Below are positions 1 through 8,728 of a DNA stretch of 64,000 nucleotides, in pieces (position 1 is the first letter of the stretch; the number at the start of each line of letters is the position of its first letter). The notes below the pieces were generated by a model that made no database searches, was not told the origin of the DNA, and was given only the letters and a program-made list of their open reading frames with translations. The stretch is taken from contig NZ_KB907270.1 of assembly GCF_000381905.1 (NCBI RefSeq), positions 1 to 64,000 of the forward strand, in the 5' to 3' direction. A program made the translations under genes and the position numbers. Source of the DNA: Paenibacillus fonticola DSM 21315 (GTDB lineage Bacteria; Bacillota; Bacilli; Paenibacillales; Paenibacillaceae).

Positions 1-120
1 GGCATCGGGTGGAATACTGTCGACTAGATGGTGGATCGAAAAAGCAATGTCATTTTCTTGTAATTTAACTTCTAAATCTAGCGGCAAAACCAATTGATTC
101 ATGTTATAATCTTTAAACAT
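1..120 (-). CDS. IS1182-like transposase, N-terminal part (cut by window edge)
   Basis: The minus strand starts with ATG at 118-120, preceded by an AGAAAGAAG ribosome-site-like stretch, and stays open to base 1. It encodes about 40 residues beginning MFKDYNMNQLVLPLDLEV and continuing through IAFSIHHLVDSIP. This opening, with an aromatic/Asn-Met-Asn-Gln stretch, LPLDLE and HHLVDSIP, is the typical N-terminus of IS1182-family DDE transposases. Only the first 40 residues are in the window, so whether the element is intact cannot be judged. In Bacillus relA usually lies on this side of apt, so the element may have inserted into or near that junction. Confidence 0.7.
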   Translation of the reverse strand, partial: MFKDYNMNQLVLPLDLEVKLQENDIAFSIHHLVDSIPPDA

Positions 121-181
121 AAGGACACTTCTTTCTGATTGGATTTTGTGTGGTAACTTAATTTTATCAGAAGGTGTCCTT
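121..181. repeat. Inverted repeat beside the transposase start, possible IS end
   Basis: AAGGACAC at 121-128 is matched by GTGTCCTT at 174-181, and TTCTGA/TCAGAA extends the pairing with small mismatches. The repeat sits directly upstream of the transposase start codon. It could be part of the element's end or a structured leader. The exact terminal repeat cannot be fixed from one end. Confidence 0.4.
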
Positions 182-190
182 TTTTACGTC

Positions 191-247
191 AAAAATAATA
201 AAAGCCGGTAAACTTTTACTCATCGTAAAAGCTTGCCGGCTATTTTT
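191..247 (-). terminator. Bidirectional intrinsic terminator after apt
   Basis: Positions 203-241 form a long stem (AGCCGGTAAACTTTTAC pairing with GTAAAAGCTTGCCGGCT, one bulge, 5-base loop). The minus strand continues into TATTATTTTT and the plus strand into ATTTTTC. It lies just downstream of apt. Confidence 0.75.
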
Positions 248-287
248 CGTTAGCGGAGGGTTTTGTCCCAGCCTCGCTATAGCTGCA

Positions 288-800
288 TTAATAAGTCAGC
301 AAGGAGAATACATCGATACCCGGCAGTTTCGCCCGGCCGTTCAACTCGCTCAGCTCGATTAGAAACGCTGTTCCTACCACATTACCGCCCAGCTCGCGCA
401 CCAGCTTAACCGATGTGGAGATTGTACCGCCCGTAGCTAACAAATCATCAGCAATCAGGACATTTTGCCCCGGCTTAACAGCATCGCTATGCATGGCCAG
501 GCGATCGGAACCGTATTCCAGATCGTAGCCTACCTCGATGGTGTCATAAGGCAGTTTGCCGCTCTTGCGAATCGGTATAAATCCTACACCAAGGGCATAA
601 GCCAATGGAGCGCCCACAACAAAGCCACGCGCTTCAGGACCGGCGATCAGATCGATTTTCAAGTCCGCCACCATGGTCTTTAGCTCATTGATTGCTTCGC
701 GGTACTTCTCTCCATTGTTAAGCAATGTTGTAATATCCTTGAAGCTGATCCCCGGTTGCGGGAAGTCGGGTATAACGCGAATGTAATCTTTAAAATCCAA
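288..800 (-). CDS. apt: Adenine phosphoribosyltransferase
   Basis: Cytoplasmic purine salvage enzyme that makes AMP from adenine and PRPP. The 170-residue product has the usual length. It carries the type I PRTase fold signatures: the N-terminal hood with FPQPGISFKDIT (about 13-24), AGPEARGF (53-60) and the PRPP-binding loop VLIADDLLATGGT (114-126). An AGGAGG-type site lies just upstream of the ATG. It follows recJ in the same direction with a 66-base gap and ends in a strong terminator, so it is probably the last gene of the secD-secF-recJ-apt run, as in Bacillus. Confidence 0.97.
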   Translation of the reverse strand: MDFKDYIRVIPDFPQPGISFKDITTLLNNGEKYREAINELKTMVADLKIDLIAGPEARGFVVGAPLAYALGVGFIPIRKSGKLPYDTIEVGYDLEYGSDRLAMHSDAVKPGQNVLIADDLLATGGTISTSVKLVRELGGNVVGTAFLIELSELNGRAKLPGIDVFSLLTY

Positions 801-866
801 TACAATCTCCTCCTAATAGTTAGCGCGTAACAGCAGGGTTATATACAAGTAAAATAAATGCTATGG

Positions 867-3290
867 CTACGAAACAATTTGATGATTTGCCATCAGCCAT
901 TGGGTAATTTGCGGTATTCCGGCAAAGTGCAGGATCTGCTCCATTTCAGCAAGCTCCCCCAATTCCAAATACCGTCGCGACGAGTCCAGCGGCTGCTTTA
1001 CCGGTGCCGGATTCATTATAACCATCCCCGATTGACGATAAATAAAGCCTAATTCTTCAAATACCTCCAGCGTCATTAGCAGCATCCGCCTTGTCAGACG
1101 GGTACGCGCTATCAGAGCTGCTATCAGCTCATCCTCCCGTACGGGAGAGGCTGCCTGGTGCCTGAGCAGCGCATAAATTTGCTTGAATGTATCTCGCGAA
1201 GGCGGTTCAATCGCTTCCTGACGGGACCTTGCCGAATGAAATAAATACACTCTTTCAAGCGATGAGAACATGCCCATCATTTTATGCCATATCTCGGAAG
1301 ATTCCGGCGTTTCCAGAATAAATAGTATTTTCACATCACGTAGACCCTGTTCATTCATTCCGGCTGCCGCATGGCCCGGAATTACACCAGCTTCCTTATC
1401 ATATATCCAATAAGGGGTGGAGTTCAATTCATTATTTTTGAGCAAGCTGGTATGCTCCATCATAACCGTAGCGATCATATGCTGTTCGAGCGACCGCTGC
1501 GATACAAGACGGCTTCTAACCTCATCCATAGCGGCAGCCGGATCGTGGGAACCCCGATGATCAAACACTTGAATATGCGGCACGGCAAGATCTTGGAGCA
1601 GCAGCTGCGGTTTGCGGGAGCCGTTCCATTCGTTGATCTCGGCTTCTGCCACTATATCGACAATGGCTTCTTCTGTAAGATGATAAGCCAGCTCGCCTTT
1701 ACCGAACGCAACAGCCTCCATCATTGCGCCATTCTGGTTCAGCATCAGCTTCATATGTTTGCCTTCCTTGCCAAGAGGTTTACATTCCAGCAGTCTGGCG
1801 CCGCGAATAAGAAACCTGGGACAAGTGTTCCCCATGCCAAACGGGGCAAGGCCTGATATTTGCTCTATGACAGGGAGCGTAATGTCTGACAATTTGCATT
1901 CTAAATCCGTGTGCATGACCGGCACAAAATGCTCCTCTCGCAGCACTCCGGCAGCAAAGGCGTTCAACTGCTCTTCAAGCCCGGCCAATTCACTGCGGTG
2001 CAATGTCATTCCAGCGGCGGATGGGTGCCCTCCATAATGGTCCAGCAAGCTCTTGCACTCGGTTAGGGCTTCATAAATGTCCAGTCCGGGAATTGAACGC
2101 GCCGAGCCTTTGCATATGCCTGTATCCGGATCAATACCTAGAACTATAGTAGGGCGGTAGTATCGATCTAATATTTTGGAAGCAACGATCCCAATGACCC
2201 CCGGATTCCAGCCCTCCCCAGCCAGAACAATAACATGGGGAATCGATCCCTTGGCTTCCTTCTGCTCCAATTGAGCAATTGCTTCCTGGACGATGCTGTC
2301 AACGAGCAGCTGACGCTCTTTATTCAGGATGTCCAATTGTTCGGCAATCTTCTCTGCCTCTTCCATACTTTGCGTTGTTAACAGAGCGACCGCCTCATTA
2401 GCATGGCTCATTCGTCCGCTTGCGTTAATACGGGGAGCCAGGCCAAACGCTACATTATTCGCAGAGACATCTCCCTGTATCTCGCCTTTGAAATAGCCAG
2501 ACGCTTGAATCAAGGCGGTTATACCTGGAAAGCTCGAAGATGCCATCGCTTTCAGACCGTCGGTCACGAGCAGGCGATTCTCGTCTATAAGCGGCATCAA
2601 ATCCGCGATTGTCCCTAACGTAACGAGTTCCGTCCATTCGGCAGGCGTGTCTGCCCCGAGCAAGGCAGTGGCTAATTTATAAGCCACGCCGACACCGGCA
2701 AGCCCTTTAAATGGATAAGTACAGTAGGGCAATTTAGGGTTTATAAGCGCGTAAGCGGCCGGCAATGTATCCGGGGGTTCATGATGGTCCGTAACGATAA
2801 CATCGATGCCTTGCGCTTGAGCATAAGCGATTTGCTCTACCGCACTAATCCCTGTATCCACCGTTATTATAAGGGTGAAACCGCGCTCATGAAACTGCTC
2901 CAAAGCATGTATATGAAGCCCATATCCCTCTTTCGACCGATGTGGAATGTAGTAATCATAATTTGCGTTTAAATGACGCATTAAACATATCATAAGAGCG
3001 GTTGATGATACCCCGTCCGCATCATAGTCCCCATAAATTAATATTTGCTCGCCCTGTTCCACTGCGCGCTTTATGCGTTCTACCGCCTCTTTCATCCCGC
3101 TTAGCATAAAGGGATCATAAAGATCATGAATCGTTCCCTGTAAAAATTGCTGCGCCGCTTGTATGCTATCGATTCCTCGGCTTACGAGTAAAGAAGCTAG
3201 TATTTCCGGTATTTCCAGCTGCCTGGCTAACGCTACGGCAGCAGCGCCATCACTATGTAAACCAACCCAACGGTACTTCGATTGAAGCAA
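867..3290 (-). CDS. recJ: Single-stranded-DNA-specific exonuclease RecJ
   Basis: 5'-3' exonuclease acting on single-stranded DNA in recombination and repair. The DHH-family motifs are clear: GDYDADG, then DTGIS, TDHH and, in the DHHA1 part, NASGR. A long C-terminal extension (about 250 residues) is normal for Bacillales RecJ. The frame is open back to a TTG at 3317, but a second TTG at 3290 has GGAAGG ten bases upstream and gives the family-like start LQSKYRW, so I prefer 3290 (about 807 residues). It lies between the CDF transporter and apt, all on one strand. Confidence 0.95.
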   Translation of the reverse strand: MLQSKYRWVGLHSDGAAAVALARQLEIPEILASLLVSRGIDSIQAAQQFLQGTIHDLYDPFMLSGMKEAVERIKRAVEQGEQILIYGDYDADGVSSTALMICLMRHLNANYDYYIPHRSKEGYGLHIHALEQFHERGFTLIITVDTGISAVEQIAYAQAQGIDVIVTDHHEPPDTLPAAYALINPKLPYCTYPFKGLAGVGVAYKLATALLGADTPAEWTELVTLGTIADLMPLIDENRLLVTDGLKAMASSSFPGITALIQASGYFKGEIQGDVSANNVAFGLAPRINASGRMSHANEAVALLTTQSMEEAEKIAEQLDILNKERQLLVDSIVQEAIAQLEQKEAKGSIPHVIVLAGEGWNPGVIGIVASKILDRYYRPTIVLGIDPDTGICKGSARSIPGLDIYEALTECKSLLDHYGGHPSAAGMTLHRSELAGLEEQLNAFAAGVLREEHFVPVMHTDLECKLSDITLPVIEQISGLAPFGMGNTCPRFLIRGARLLECKPLGKEGKHMKLMLNQNGAMMEAVAFGKGELAYHLTEEAIVDIVAEAEINEWNGSRKPQLLLQDLAVPHIQVFDHRGSHDPAAAMDEVRSRLVSQRSLEQHMIATVMMEHTSLLKNNELNSTPYWIYDKEAGVIPGHAAAGMNEQGLRDVKILFILETPESSEIWHKMMGMFSSLERVYLFHSARSRQEAIEPPSRDTFKQIYALLRHQAASPVREDELIAALIARTRLTRRMLLMTLEVFEELGFIYRQSGMVIMNPAPVKQPLDSSRRYLELGELAEMEQILHFAGIPQITQWLMANHQIVS

Positions 3291-3338
3291 CCTGCCAGCA
3301 CCTTCCTTCTTGCCCAATTGCTGCTGCCATTGACTGGC

Positions 3339-4298
3339 TCATTGCAGCAGAGTAGGCATATCATTATTTGATCCTTCATAATTGCTCTTGTAAGGATAGC
3401 CCGGATCATAAGGCATCACTTGAATGCTTACATCACTAACCTGTGGAAAGCGATTAAGCAGCAATATTTTGGCACGATTGACGATATGATTCGCCTCCAG
3501 GACGGATATACGGGGATTCACGCTAATGATAACGATAACGGAAATATAATGGCCATTATCCTGCAATTTCAATTCGTCCACCGTAATGACGCCGTGAACC
3601 CGTTGCACTGTTTCGACGTATTGCGATTTATCCTCTTTATGCACGTTAGATTGTTCCCTGGCATATAGAGCACCTGTGATCAAGCGGTAGCTTCTCCACA
3701 GTACAAGGCAAGCTGCAGCCAGGGCAGCTGCCGGATCTAAATACAGCAGCGCCTGCACCCCCCATTGATCTCCAGCCATCGCGCCAGATACGCCGAGAAG
3801 AACGATCACAGAACAATACAAGGAGTTTCTGTGCATTTCAATATAAGAACGAGAAGAATTTTCCCGCTGATTCTTATGCTTAAAATGCTGAATTTGAAAT
3901 ATAACTTCCTTTAATGCTATTGAAATGACGATAGCTATCCCGGATATATATCCGGGAGCGATCAAATTACCGCTGAACATGGACGCAATGGAAGTGATAA
4001 TGACTTGCAGGGCACCCATGAACAAAAATACCGCAAGAAAACACGCTATAAGGGGCTCTGCTGTCCCATTTCTTCTCCCCCCGTACAGATAAGCCTTCTG
4101 CTTATCAATCGCTTTCGGCAACTGAATTTTCTCGGCAATGCCCGCTGCTGCATCTGATGCTGAATACAGCGCATCAGCAAGCAATGCGCGGCTGTCAAAG
4201 AATAAGCCTGCGACTCCTTTGAACACAGCCAGCGTGACATTGCTTACAATGCCAAGCCAGGCGGCAGAATCAGACGTTACAGCTTGTTCGCGAATCAT
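3339..4298 (-). CDS. Cation diffusion facilitator (CDF) family transporter
   Basis: Predicted inner-membrane divalent cation/proton antiporter of about 319 residues. The start is ATG at 4296-4298 because AGGAGGG sits five bases upstream; the frame extends further but without a ribosome site. TM segments are visible around the N-terminal third, and the family core reads SRALLADALYSASDAA. In zinc CDFs the metal site in this helix is HxxxD; here the His position is Tyr (YSASD), so metal specificity may differ. The second site helix has LDPAAALAAA with one Asp. A C-terminal cytoplasmic domain (VHGVITVDELKL) is present. It is located between secF and recJ. Confidence 0.88.
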   Translation of the reverse strand: MIREQAVTSDSAAWLGIVSNVTLAVFKGVAGLFFDSRALLADALYSASDAAAGIAEKIQLPKAIDKQKAYLYGGRRNGTAEPLIACFLAVFLFMGALQVIITSIASMFSGNLIAPGYISGIAIVISIALKEVIFQIQHFKHKNQRENSSRSYIEMHRNSLYCSVIVLLGVSGAMAGDQWGVQALLYLDPAAALAAACLVLWRSYRLITGALYAREQSNVHKEDKSQYVETVQRVHGVITVDELKLQDNGHYISVIVIISVNPRISVLEANHIVNRAKILLLNRFPQVSDVSIQVMPYDPGYPYKSNYEGSNNDMPTLLQ

Positions 4299-4339
4299 AT
4301 TAACCCTCCTGAAACACGTTATGACCGTAAAGAGCGGCA

Positions 4340-4367
4340 AAGCCGCGTCCTAGTCGAGACGCGGCTT
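4340..4367 (-). other. Hairpin between secF and the CDF gene
   Basis: A 10 bp perfect stem, AAGCCGCGTC pairing with GACGCGGCTT, lies in the short gap between secF and the next gene on the same strand. No run of T follows, so it may act as a transcript-stabilising or attenuating hairpin rather than a full terminator. Confidence 0.45.
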
Positions 4368-4399
4368 CGCTCCTGCCAAGCAAATGCCTAAACCGCCTG

Positions 4400-5302
4400 T
4401 TAAGACGCTTTGGCCGGTTTGTTTTTTTGCCTGCTCTTAAGTACAAACCACAACGGGCTGGCAATAAATATCGAGGAATATGCCCCGAACAACAGCCCAA
4501 TTACCATGGCAAGAGAGAACATTTTGATCGATGCTCCTCCAAGCAACAACAAGAAGAGAGCTGCAATAAATACAGTTAATGCTGTATAAAGTGACCGCAT
4601 AATCGTTTGAGACACACTCTTGTTCACTATAGTAATCAAATCTTCACGTGTCTTCAGTTTGCTGAAGCGTAAATTTTCTCGAATCCGGTCAAAGATAACG
4701 ATTGTATCGTTAATCGAATAACCGATAATCGTAAGAACCGCTATGATAAAGGTCAAATCTACTTCCAGACGGAAAATGGAGAATAACGCTACAACCATAA
4801 AGGCGTCATGCAAAAGTGATACGACGGCAGCGACCGCAAAACGCCATTCGAACCGGATACTGACGTATACGATAATACCAAGACAAGACCATAATACCGC
4901 CAGCATGGCATTACGCGCGAGCTCTCTAGCCATTTCCGGATCTACGGTATTAACCTCAAAGGATGCTTCACTGTCGAGCTTCAGAATCTCGTTCTTCAAC
5001 TGATGATCCTGATCTTCATCCAGCACCTTCGTAAAGCGAATCGTGATCCGATCTGCACCAGGGGTAACATGTGTCCCTTCCGCAATACCAAGCTCTTGTA
5101 ATATCGGCTCAATTTGTTCTTTCGTGACTGTCTCGGTCAACGAAATATCCACATTAGAGCCCGCTTTGAAGTCAACGCTGTAATTAAGTCCAAATATCGA
5201 CAGGCAAATAACACCAATAATTGTTAACGCAATAGAGATGGCATAACATCCTCTACTAATATGCACATAATCCAAATTTTTCAATTTACTCTTAAAGCTC
5301 AC
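4400..5302 (-). CDS. secF: Protein translocase subunit SecF
   Basis: Membrane partner of SecD that uses proton motive force to assist Sec-dependent export. The product is about 300 residues with an N-terminal TM, an external domain and five further TMs. It has the SecF signature GLNYSVDFKAGSNVDI early and the conserved GYSINDTIVIFDRIREN in the C-terminal half. The frame opens with GTG at 5311, but AAGGAGA abuts that codon; the GTG at 5302 has ideal spacing, so I use it. The start lies inside the secD 3' end, implying translational coupling. Confidence 0.95.
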   Translation of the reverse strand: MSFKSKLKNLDYVHISRGCYAISIALTIIGVICLSIFGLNYSVDFKAGSNVDISLTETVTKEQIEPILQELGIAEGTHVTPGADRITIRFTKVLDEDQDHQLKNEILKLDSEASFEVNTVDPEMARELARNAMLAVLWSCLGIIVYVSIRFEWRFAVAAVVSLLHDAFMVVALFSIFRLEVDLTFIIAVLTIIGYSINDTIVIFDRIRENLRFSKLKTREDLITIVNKSVSQTIMRSLYTALTVFIAALFLLLLGGASIKMFSLAMVIGLLFGAYSSIFIASPLWFVLKSRQKNKPAKAS

Positions 5303-6545
5303 CAATATCACTCTCCTTTACACCGAAATACTTCGGTTGCAGCAACTTGCCAGCTTTGAGCAGCAGGTTGAGCAGGAAACGGGTGAAATAGATGTTCGTT
5401 GCGATACTGAGCACAATCTCTACAATCAGGACGAGTGCGAAGCCTTTGACTGCCCCCGTCCCGTAAATATACATCACAACCGCAACGATAATCGTCGTAA
5501 TATTGGAGTCCATAATCGTACGGAAGGAATGCTTGCCACCAGCCTTTACAGAAGACAGAATGCTTTTCCCCAATCGCATTTCTTCCCTAATCCGCTCATT
5601 CGTAATAATGTTAGCATCTACAGCCATACCTACTCCAAGAACAATCGCCGCAATACCTGGTAAAGTTAAGGTAAAGTCAGCAAGCGAGAACACAAGGATA
5701 AGCAGCCAAGTGTGCACGATAAGGCCAAAGCTTGCTATCAGCCCGGGAACCCGGTACATTCCTATCATGAAAATAAGAATGAACAAGGAGGCAATTAAGC
5801 CAGCCTCAACCGTCTGTTTCAACGATTGCTTCCCTAATGTCGCTCCAACGCTTTGTGAGTATTTCTCTGAAAGCTTAAGCGGCAGGGCTCCGCGGTTAAT
5901 TTCATCACGAAGATCATTCGCTTCTTGTCTAGTATAGCTTCCGCTGATTGAGGCGGTTCCGTCCGTCATTACCGCTCGCACCGTAGGGGCGGACAGCAGT
6001 TCTTCGTCAAGGAAAATAGCCAATTGCTTATTATATAATCGTTCCGTGATTTGGGCGAATTTGTCCTTATCCTTGACTTTGATCACGACTTGCGGCTGAT
6101 TTAGCTGGTCCATTTCTACATAGGCAGCCCCTTCCACAAAGTCGGTGCCGACCAGCTCAATTTTTTTAAACTGTTCGGGTAAAGTTTCCGTACCGTCCTT
6201 ACTGCGGAAAGTCAAAGTAGAAGGCTTCTTCATCAATTTCCGGACTTCGTTCTCATCGGTTACGCCCGCTAGCTTCAAGCGAATCCGGTTCGTTCCCTCT
6301 GTCGTTACTTCAGGCTCGCTAGTACCCAGCTGATTTGCCCGCTTCTCCAAACTCTGAGCGGTTTTCAGCAAAGACTCTCTAGTCACTTTCGCACCTGCTT
6401 CAAAAGGCTCGGCTTCATACAAAATTTCAAATCCGCCTTTTAAATCCAAGCCAAGATGTACGTTACGCAGCAGACCTGGACTAGTCCAAGCCATGATAGC
6501 GGTTGTGACGACCACGACGGTTATGAATGCGATGATTCTTTTCAT
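5292..6545 (-). CDS. secD: Protein translocase subunit SecD
   Basis: Membrane component of the SecDF accessory complex. The 417-residue protein has an N-terminal TM (residues 4-20), the D2 motif LGLDLKGG (31-38), a large extracytoplasmic P1 domain and a C-terminal group of five TMs with VLGVGMAVDANIITNERIRE. Separate secD and secF genes, rather than the fused B. subtilis form, are common in Paenibacillus. GGGGAA precedes the ATG. It overlaps secF by about ten bases and starts the run secD-secF-CDF-recJ-apt. Confidence 0.96.
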   Translation of the reverse strand: MKRIIAFITVVVVTTAIMAWTSPGLLRNVHLGLDLKGGFEILYEAEPFEAGAKVTRESLLKTAQSLEKRANQLGTSEPEVTTEGTNRIRLKLAGVTDENEVRKLMKKPSTLTFRSKDGTETLPEQFKKIELVGTDFVEGAAYVEMDQLNQPQVVIKVKDKDKFAQITERLYNKQLAIFLDEELLSAPTVRAVMTDGTASISGSYTRQEANDLRDEINRGALPLKLSEKYSQSVGATLGKQSLKQTVEAGLIASLFILIFMIGMYRVPGLIASFGLIVHTWLLILVFSLADFTLTLPGIAAIVLGVGMAVDANIITNERIREEMRLGKSILSSVKAGGKHSFRTIMDSNITTIIVAVVMYIYGTGAVKGFALVLIVEIVLSIATNIYFTRFLLNLLLKAGKLLQPKYFGVKESDIGEL

Positions 6546-6654
6546 CCCGTACTTCGTTCCCCTTTCGAATTCTCAATATTCCTATTATAGCGATGCAGGA
6601 AATGAGCGTCAATTTATCAAATATTGTCGATTTATTTAACTTGCCCTGTTCCGG

Positions 6655-6689
6655 GCAAAAAAAGAATCCCATTTCTTCAGAAACGGGAT
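6655..6689 (-). terminator. Intrinsic terminator overlapping the comN stop codon
   Basis: On the minus strand ATCCCGTTTC pairs with GAAATGGGAT around a 4-base loop, followed by TTTTTTT. The comN TGA (6677-6679) lies in the loop, so the last codons of the gene form half of the stem. Confidence 0.75.
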
Positions 6690-6931
6690 CCACGAAATGC
6701 GGATAACGTCATATAGTTCATAAATTGGGTAGATTTCAATGAAAGGATATCATTGACCAGTTGATGCAGCTCCGGGTAGCCTTCTTTCTCATATTTATGA
6801 CTAACGCAATCCCAGATTTCTGTGACGGTCACGTGTTCATAGCCTATTAGCCGAAATTCTTCTACCTTGCTGCGGCATAGAGCTTCGATCGTTTCGTTCA
6901 ACTGCTTCTCGGCAAACTCCTGTTGATCCAT
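6677..6931 (-). CDS. comN: ComN-like post-transcriptional regulator
   Basis: Small cytoplasmic protein of 84 residues. The family pattern is clear: an N-terminal helix, GYEHVTVTEIWDCV (about 30-43), a Lys/Glu-rich turn, then LHQLVNDILSLKSTQFMNY (56-74). In B. subtilis ComN (formerly YrzD) acts with DivIVA and affects comE mRNA; the gene also sits next to secDF there, which supports the assignment. AAAGGGG lies upstream of the ATG. It is transcribed away from spoVB and ends in a terminator that shares its stop codon. Confidence 0.85.
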   Translation of the reverse strand: MDQQEFAEKQLNETIEALCRSKVEEFRLIGYEHVTVTEIWDCVSHKYEKEGYPELHQLVNDILSLKSTQFMNYMTLSAFRGSRF

Positions 6932-7132
6932 TTCATGATGCCCCTTTCCTGCGAGATAAGCTGTTATAAATTAATTCTACTCGAATAGCCATATTTCCTG
7001 CTTCGAAGTTCTTCAATGTCTATATAAACTCTCTCTAAAGAACAGGCATGATTAGACGGGCACAGCATATCCATTAATATATCAGACAAGTTGTCACTAG
7101 AAAATGCTCAATTCTGGAAAGAGGGTATCATT

Positions 7133-8725
7133 TTGAATAAACAGACCTTTATCCAAGGGACGATGATCCTGCTCGCGGCAGGCATTGTCAATCGCATTCT
7201 CGGTTTCATTCCTCGCATTCTTCTGCCCCGAATTATCGGTGCCGAAGGCGTAGGTCTATACCAGCTTGGTTACCCTTTTTTCCTCGTCCTGGTTACGATC
7301 ATTACCGGCGGGATCCCCCTTGCCGTCGCTAAGCTTATTGCCGAAGCGGAGTCTTCAGGCCGCCCCGATCGTTCGACCGCCATACTGCGGACGAGCCTAA
7401 TTTTTACTGCTTCTGCAGGATTTATCTTTACCATTATATCGCTCATCAGCGCTCCTTTTGTTAGCCGTCATATTCTTACGGATTCCCGGGTATATTATAG
7501 CTTTATCGCCATGAGTCCTATGATTGTAATCGTCGCCGTATCCTCTGTATTCCGCGGTTATTTCCAGGGAAAGCAAAATATGATTCCTTCCGCAGCATCA
7601 TCCATTTTAGAAACAGTAGGCCGTATTATTTGTGTGCTTTGGTTCTCTTATTTGCTGCTCCCGAAAGGTGTGGCTTTCGGGGCTGCTGGAGCGATGCTGG
7701 GCGTAGCAGCCGGGGAAATAGTCGGGCTTGCAGTGATCTTGTGGCATTATTGGAAATTCCGTAACAAAGAGCATGCATCTATGACTGCAGCCGAACCGGA
7801 TCATTCACTAGAAAAGGCACCCGCCCCGAATAATAGCAGGCAGTTTACCCTGACGCTAAAACGAATTCTCCGCATTGCTATTCCGGTTACGGGAGGCCGC
7901 CTCGTCGGTTCATTATCCTATATGTTCGAATCGATTACTACGGCGCAAAGCCTTGCCATTGCCGGCATTGCTACAGCGGTTGCCACGGCACAGTATGGAG
8001 CGCTGCAAGGAATGATCATTCCTTTGCTGCTGCTTCCCGGAGCGCTTACTTCTGCCTTAGCGGTCTCACTCGTTCCTTCTCTGGCGGAAGCTCAGGCGCG
8101 GGGCGATATGCGAACTATACATTTGCGATTGCATCAATCAATTCGTCTCGCTCTCGTTACAGGCGGGCCATTCGCAGCGATGATGTATGTGCTGGCAGAG
8201 CCGTTATGTATTCTTATTTATGACAATGGCGAAATTGCCGGCATGCTTAGAATAATGGCCCCCTTCGCCCTGTTTCTGTATGTGCAGGCTCCGCTTCAAG
8301 CGGCTCTTCAATCCTTGGATAAACCTGGGCGCGCTCTGCTCAATACGTTAATCGGTGCAATTATTAAAATATCCCTTATCCTTTACCTTGCTTCCAACCC
8401 CGATTTGGGCATCTATGGCGCTATTATAGCCATCATCGCCAACTTTATCGTCGTAACTCTCCTGCACGGATATAGCGTTACACGGGAATTGCGTTACCAT
8501 TTGCCTTACTTCGATATTTCCAAAGTCGTTTGCGGCATGATCATTATGGCCGGAACCGCTGCTTATTTATTCCGCGAAATTCAATTCAGCCCGTACCCGG
8601 TCCTGCAATTCAGCGCTGCCGCTATAATTTCAGGTGTTCTGTACGTTGTTTTATGCGGGGTAATGGGACTTATCGATCTGCATGATTTGCGGAGGCTTCC
8701 GCTGCTGCGCAGATGGTTCCGATAG
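7133..8725 (+). CDS. spoVB: Stage V sporulation protein B-type flippase
   Basis: Polytopic membrane protein of the MVF/MATE-like polysaccharide flippase group, about 530 residues with 12-14 TM segments. SpoVB works in spore cortex synthesis, probably as a lipid II-type flippase. Diagnostic stretches include LLAAGIVNRILGFIPRILL near the start, GAEGVGLYQLGYP and VFRGYFQGKQNMIPSA. The frame opens at 7091, but the TTG at 7133 has GAGGG seven bases upstream and gives a family-like start, so it is chosen. It is divergent from comN, as in B. subtilis. Confidence 0.92.
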   Translation: MNKQTFIQGTMILLAAGIVNRILGFIPRILLPRIIGAEGVGLYQLGYPFFLVLVTIITGGIPLAVAKLIAEAESSGRPDRSTAILRTSLIFTASAGFIFTIISLISAPFVSRHILTDSRVYYSFIAMSPMIVIVAVSSVFRGYFQGKQNMIPSAASSILETVGRIICVLWFSYLLLPKGVAFGAAGAMLGVAAGEIVGLAVILWHYWKFRNKEHASMTAAEPDHSLEKAPAPNNSRQFTLTLKRILRIAIPVTGGRLVGSLSYMFESITTAQSLAIAGIATAVATAQYGALQGMIIPLLLLPGALTSALAVSLVPSLAEAQARGDMRTIHLRLHQSIRLALVTGGPFAAMMYVLAEPLCILIYDNGEIAGMLRIMAPFALFLYVQAPLQAALQSLDKPGRALLNTLIGAIIKISLILYLASNPDLGIYGAIIAIIANFIVVTLLHGYSVTRELRYHLPYFDISKVVCGMIIMAGTAAYLFREIQFSPYPVLQFSAAAIISGVLYVVLCGVMGLIDLHDLRRLPLLRRWFR

Positions 8726-8728
8726 CCT

